Assembly (NCBI RefSeq): GCF_020194175.1
Contig: NZ_JADYVX010000006.1
Location: 124,001-188,000 of the forward strand
Direction of reading: 5' to 3'
DNA from: Bradyrhizobium sp. BRP22
Lineage (GTDB): Bacteria; Pseudomonadota; Alphaproteobacteria; Rhizobiales; Xanthobacteraceae
DNA length: 64,000 bases
In this document: positions 61,589 to 64,000 of the stretch, one piece after another
Layout of the letters: each line of letters starts with the position of its first letter
Numbering within the stretch: the first letter of the stretch is position 1
Made by a program: the position numbers and the translations under genes
The notes under the pieces: model-generated
The model's input: the letters and a program-made list of their open reading frames with translations, nothing else
Database searches by the model: none
Told to the model about the DNA's origin: nothing

Positions 61589-62728
61589 TCAACGGCTCAA
61601 CTCGACCCTCAACGCGTCCGCGACGCGAACCTGATCCTCCTCGGTCATCTGCGCGTAGATCGGCAGCAGGATCGAATGATCCTGGGCGAGTTCGGATTGA
61701 CGTAGGTCGTGACGTCGCGCATCGTTCGAGTAAGGTGTCTCACGGTGCGAACACATGATGCCGCGCCGAGTGGCGATGCCTTGATCGAGCAGGTTCTGCA
61801 TCACTGTTTTCTGGTCCACCCTGTCGGGCAGGCGTACACAGTAGCTCTGCCAGTTCGAACGCGCCCATTCCGGCTCGAACGGCAAGATCAGTCCTTCCAG
61901 ATTTCCCAACAGCTCGCCGTACCGGCTTGCGATCGCGCGTCGCCGCGCGAACAGTTCAGGCAGCCGCTCGAGCTGCTTTCGACCCACTGCGGCCTGGACA
62001 TCTGTCATCCGGTAGTTGAAGCCGACAAAAACGTAGTTCTCAAAAATGACCTGCGGCGAGCGGTGCCGAACCGTGTCCGGCACGTTCATGCCGTGCTGGC
62101 GCCACAGCCGTAGGTTGCGATCAATTTCTGCATCGGACGTTGTTAGCATGCCACCTTCGCCGGTCGTGATAACTTTGCGAGGGTGGAAAGAAAAGCAGGC
62201 GATAGATCCACGTGGTTTGCCGACCAACTCCCAGTCACCATCCACATTGATCTGGCTACCGATCGCGCAAGCGGCGTCTTCGATAAGGGCGATTCCATGA
62301 CGGTTCGCTACCGCCATAAGCGATTTCAAATCGCAAGGCATTCCCATTTGATGGACGGCAAGGATTGCTCGAGTGCGCTCAGTTACCGCTTCGGCAACGC
62401 GCTCCGGATTAATGTTGTACGTCGCCGGATCGACGTCGACGAAGATCGGCGTCGCTCCACAATACCGGATGCTATTGGCAGTGGCGATAAAGGAGTGACT
62501 CGACGTGATGACTTCATCGCCCGGTCCGACGCCGTTCGCGAGCAGGGCGAGATGAAGCGCCGTCGTGCAATTTGATACGGCGCACGCGTGGCGTGCGCCC
62601 GTCAGCAAGGCGAACTCGCGTTCGAAGGCGCTTACCTGCGGACCTTGGGACAGCCAGCCCGATAGAACGGCTGCGCGCGCGGCGTCTGCTTCTGTCGTAT
62701 CCAGAAACGGCTTGGCAATCGGGATCAT
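61589..62728 (-). CDS. DegT/DnrJ/EryC1/StrS-family sugar aminotransferase
   Basis: PLP enzyme that transfers an amino group to a keto-sugar nucleotide. 379 residues. IPIAKPFLDTTEADAARAAVLSGWLSQGPQVSAFEREFA, SNCTTALHLALLANGVGPGDEVITSSHSFIATANSI, VDVDPATYNINPERVAEAV and ALIEDAACAIGSQI are present, and CFSFHPRKVITTGEGGMLTT holds the Schiff-base Lys. Such enzymes make amino-deoxy sugars (for example 4-amino-4,6-dideoxyhexoses), so the glycan probably contains one. The 2OG oxygenase gene lies 150 bases upstream on the same strand. Confidence 0.93.
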   Translation of the reverse strand: MIPIAKPFLDTTEADAARAAVLSGWLSQGPQVSAFEREFALLTGARHACAVSNCTTALHLALLANGVGPGDEVITSSHSFIATANSIRYCGATPIFVDVDPATYNINPERVAEAVTERTRAILAVHQMGMPCDLKSLMAVANRHGIALIEDAACAIGSQINVDGDWELVGKPRGSIACFSFHPRKVITTGEGGMLTTSDAEIDRNLRLWRQHGMNVPDTVRHRSPQVIFENYVFVGFNYRMTDVQAAVGRKQLERLPELFARRRAIASRYGELLGNLEGLILPFEPEWARSNWQSYCVRLPDRVDQKTVMQNLLDQGIATRRGIMCSHRETPYSNDARRHDLRQSELAQDHSILLPIYAQMTEEDQVRVADALRVELSR

Positions 62729-62878
62729 GAAGCGAGCGCTCCCTCTGCTCCAACGTTCGCTTCTCGCGCAATCTCAATCATCCGCATTCTCGTCGGTACC
62801 TCGTTCCTCAGCCCATCCCATTGGCCAGCCATCGATCCGTTCCGGTTTGAATGTTCGATCTGCCTTTTGAGATTGCAA

Positions 62879-63739
62879 CTAGCGACCTTTGAACAGCCGC
62901 GGAATTTGCCACACAATCGGCGGCGTAAATGGTTTCATCCTGTCTTTGAGCGAGCGCCGCCTAACCTCGTTGGGACGCATCCTCCAGATAGTTGTGTGAT
63001 CTTCCGATCGCTCCTCATCCGGACGGCCGTTCGTATAATAATACAACGCAATTGATCTACGGTATTTTCCTTTCGGGCAGGTCAGCGGATCAGGGTGACC
63101 GTGGAAGGACGTGCTGGTCGTCGAAAACACAACCATCCTATTCGCAATTGGAAGGTACGATTTGTACTTGACCTTGACCTCCTTATCCCACAGTTCGAAC
63201 GCGCCTCCCCACTCCTCCTTCCAGTCGAAATTGAGGTAAACCAACACATTCAGTCGTCGGTCAAGCCGAAGCTTGCGGTGCATGTTGAAATCAACGTGCA
63301 TCGCCAAACGGCCGCCCCGCGGAATCATGTGCAAACCACCGCCCGTTAGGTAAGGGTCCGGTATCAGACCGTCGATGCCCGACAGTTGCTCGAGAAAACT
63401 GACAAATGGCCGGGAATTCAACGCGCTGATAAAGTTCTGAATGACAGCTGGAAAGTCTTCATGGCTGTCAAGCGAGAGCTTCTGCTCCTCGTACGAACCT
63501 GCATCGAGAAACGTCCGGTTCCAGACCGCATCGTATTCGCCGGGATAGTGGGCCACGATGTCCCGAATGATGCGCTCATCAAAAAAGTCATCGATCCCGA
63601 TGTGTGGGTATGGTTCATTGTTGGCGTATCGTCGCCTCCATTCCGCAACATCTTTTTTCATCTTGTCCAGCGGAAGAAGCGACTTGATGCCGAGACGTTC
63701 GCTATCCCGGGCGGGAAACAACTGTAGCGCTTCTCTCAT
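62879..63739 (-). CDS. 2-oxoglutarate/Fe(II)-dependent oxygenase (prolyl 4-hydroxylase-like)
   Basis: A 286-residue soluble dioxygenase. LTGGGLHMIPRGGRLAMHVDFNMHRKLRLDRRLNVLVYLNFDWKEEWGGAFELWD contains the HVD part of the iron triad; the third ligand and 2OG-binding Arg fall in SFHGHPDPLTCPKGKYRRSIALYYYTN. PYPHIGIDDFFDERIIRDIV is the usual opening of the fold. Relatives hydroxylate proteins or sugars in surface-glycan clusters. AAGGGAG precedes the ATG. Its substrate, perhaps the glycan made here, is inferred only. Confidence 0.88.
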   Translation of the reverse strand: MREALQLFPARDSERLGIKSLLPLDKMKKDVAEWRRRYANNEPYPHIGIDDFFDERIIRDIVAHYPGEYDAVWNRTFLDAGSYEEQKLSLDSHEDFPAVIQNFISALNSRPFVSFLEQLSGIDGLIPDPYLTGGGLHMIPRGGRLAMHVDFNMHRKLRLDRRLNVLVYLNFDWKEEWGGAFELWDKEVKVKYKSYLPIANRMVVFSTTSTSFHGHPDPLTCPKGKYRRSIALYYYTNGRPDEERSEDHTTIWRMRPNEVRRRSLKDRMKPFTPPIVWQIPRLFKGR

Positions 63740-63875
63740 TTTCTACTCCCTTGGGCGAGTTCCGTTGCCGACGCGTGGCCTCATGTACGCCAGGTGCGAA
63801 GGTCAGGCGAGGCCATTTGGAAACAGCGAATCCCGATATCGGCATTTCCTGCCGTTCCACGTTGCCAGCCTCCAT

Positions 63876-64000
63876 CTAACACGAAGCGTCCCCGTTCTCG
63901 AAACGAACGTGTCCGGTCTCGATGAACGTCCGAATCGTCGAGATAAGATGTGGCGATGTTTGCGGACTGAACCGCGCGGTATTGTCGAAGACCTGGAGTT
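63876..64000 (-). CDS. C-terminal end of an unidentified protein (start beyond the window)
   Basis: The last 41 residues are visible, with TARFSPQTSPHLISTIRTFI and ETGHVRFENGDASC before a TAG at 63878-63876. Codon third positions are GC-rich as in the neighbours, so it is probably real. It is transcribed toward the oxygenase gene, 136 bases apart. No family can be named from this fragment. Confidence 0.4.
   Translation of the reverse strand, partial: LQVFDNTARFSPQTSPHLISTIRTFIETGHVRFENGDASC

Overview
The window is GC-rich DNA from an alphaproteobacterium, most likely Bradyrhizobium or a close Nitrobacteraceae relative. The clues are the protein families, the frequent GTG/TTG starts and ATGA stop-start overlaps, three copies of the imperfect palindromic intergenic repeats (beginning near AGAGCATGATC or CTAGAGC) that I recall from Bradyrhizobium and Rhodopseudomonas genomes, and a probable Irr-type iron control element. 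Almost the whole window is given to cell-surface polysaccharide and secreted proteins. No tRNA, rRNA or CRISPR array was seen.

Layout. 0-8 kb: the 5' part of a TonB-dependent siderophore receptor (minus strand, cut by the left edge), an M20 amidohydrolase, an FAD/NAD(P)-binding protein, a lactate/malate dehydrogenase-like enzyme with altered motifs, a FetA/FetB-like ABC pair and a small exported protein. 8-24 kb: glycosyltransferases, including two very large GT2 proteins in an overlapping pair (11.5-16.3 kb); the four dTDP-L-rhamnose genes arranged rfbD-rfbC | rfbA-rfbB around a near-perfect palindrome; UDP-glucose dehydrogenase; a small methyltransferase-like protein; a TPR-GT92-like protein. 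23.6-28 kb: two WbsX/GH99-like proteins, one with an export signal, and a GT2 enzyme.

28-36 kb: a type I secretion operon on the minus strand (ABC exporter with a C39-like domain, HlyD adaptor, SEL1-repeat protein), a methyltransferase and a small RTX protein. 36.4-42.8 kb: an orphan ParA ATPase, a solitary IS3 OrfA-like HTH protein in a long gene-poor stretch, a VanZ-like protein, a left-handed beta-helix acyltransferase, and an exosortase-family membrane protein with an overlapping single-pass partner. 43-49.1 kb: a second type I secretion system (PrtD-type ABC plus HlyD) downstream of its likely substrate, a 915-residue protein with an N-terminal parallel beta-helix, Ig-like repeats and an RTX C-terminus. 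A stand-alone, Sec-exported paralogue of that beta-helix lies at 54 kb.

49.8-64 kb: a second glycan cluster: GT2 and GT4 enzymes, a serine acetyltransferase-like protein, GalE, an O-antigen ligase/polymerase-like membrane protein, a NodB-type deacetylase, a fused GT-methyltransferase, a DegT aminotransferase and a 2-oxoglutarate/Fe(II) oxygenase.

Reading together: sugar nucleotides (dTDP-rhamnose, UDP-glucuronate, UDP-galactose) feed the glycosyltransferases; the glycans are polymerised or ligated, deacetylated, methylated and acetylated; and two type I secretion systems plus an exosortase place proteins on the same surface. The least explained parts are the exosortase pair with no visible sorting substrate, the shared beta-helix in two differently exported proteins, the SEL1 protein built into a type I secretion operon, and a beta-rich module shared by otherwise unrelated glycan enzymes. 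Functions come from motif reading and family knowledge only; no search was run.
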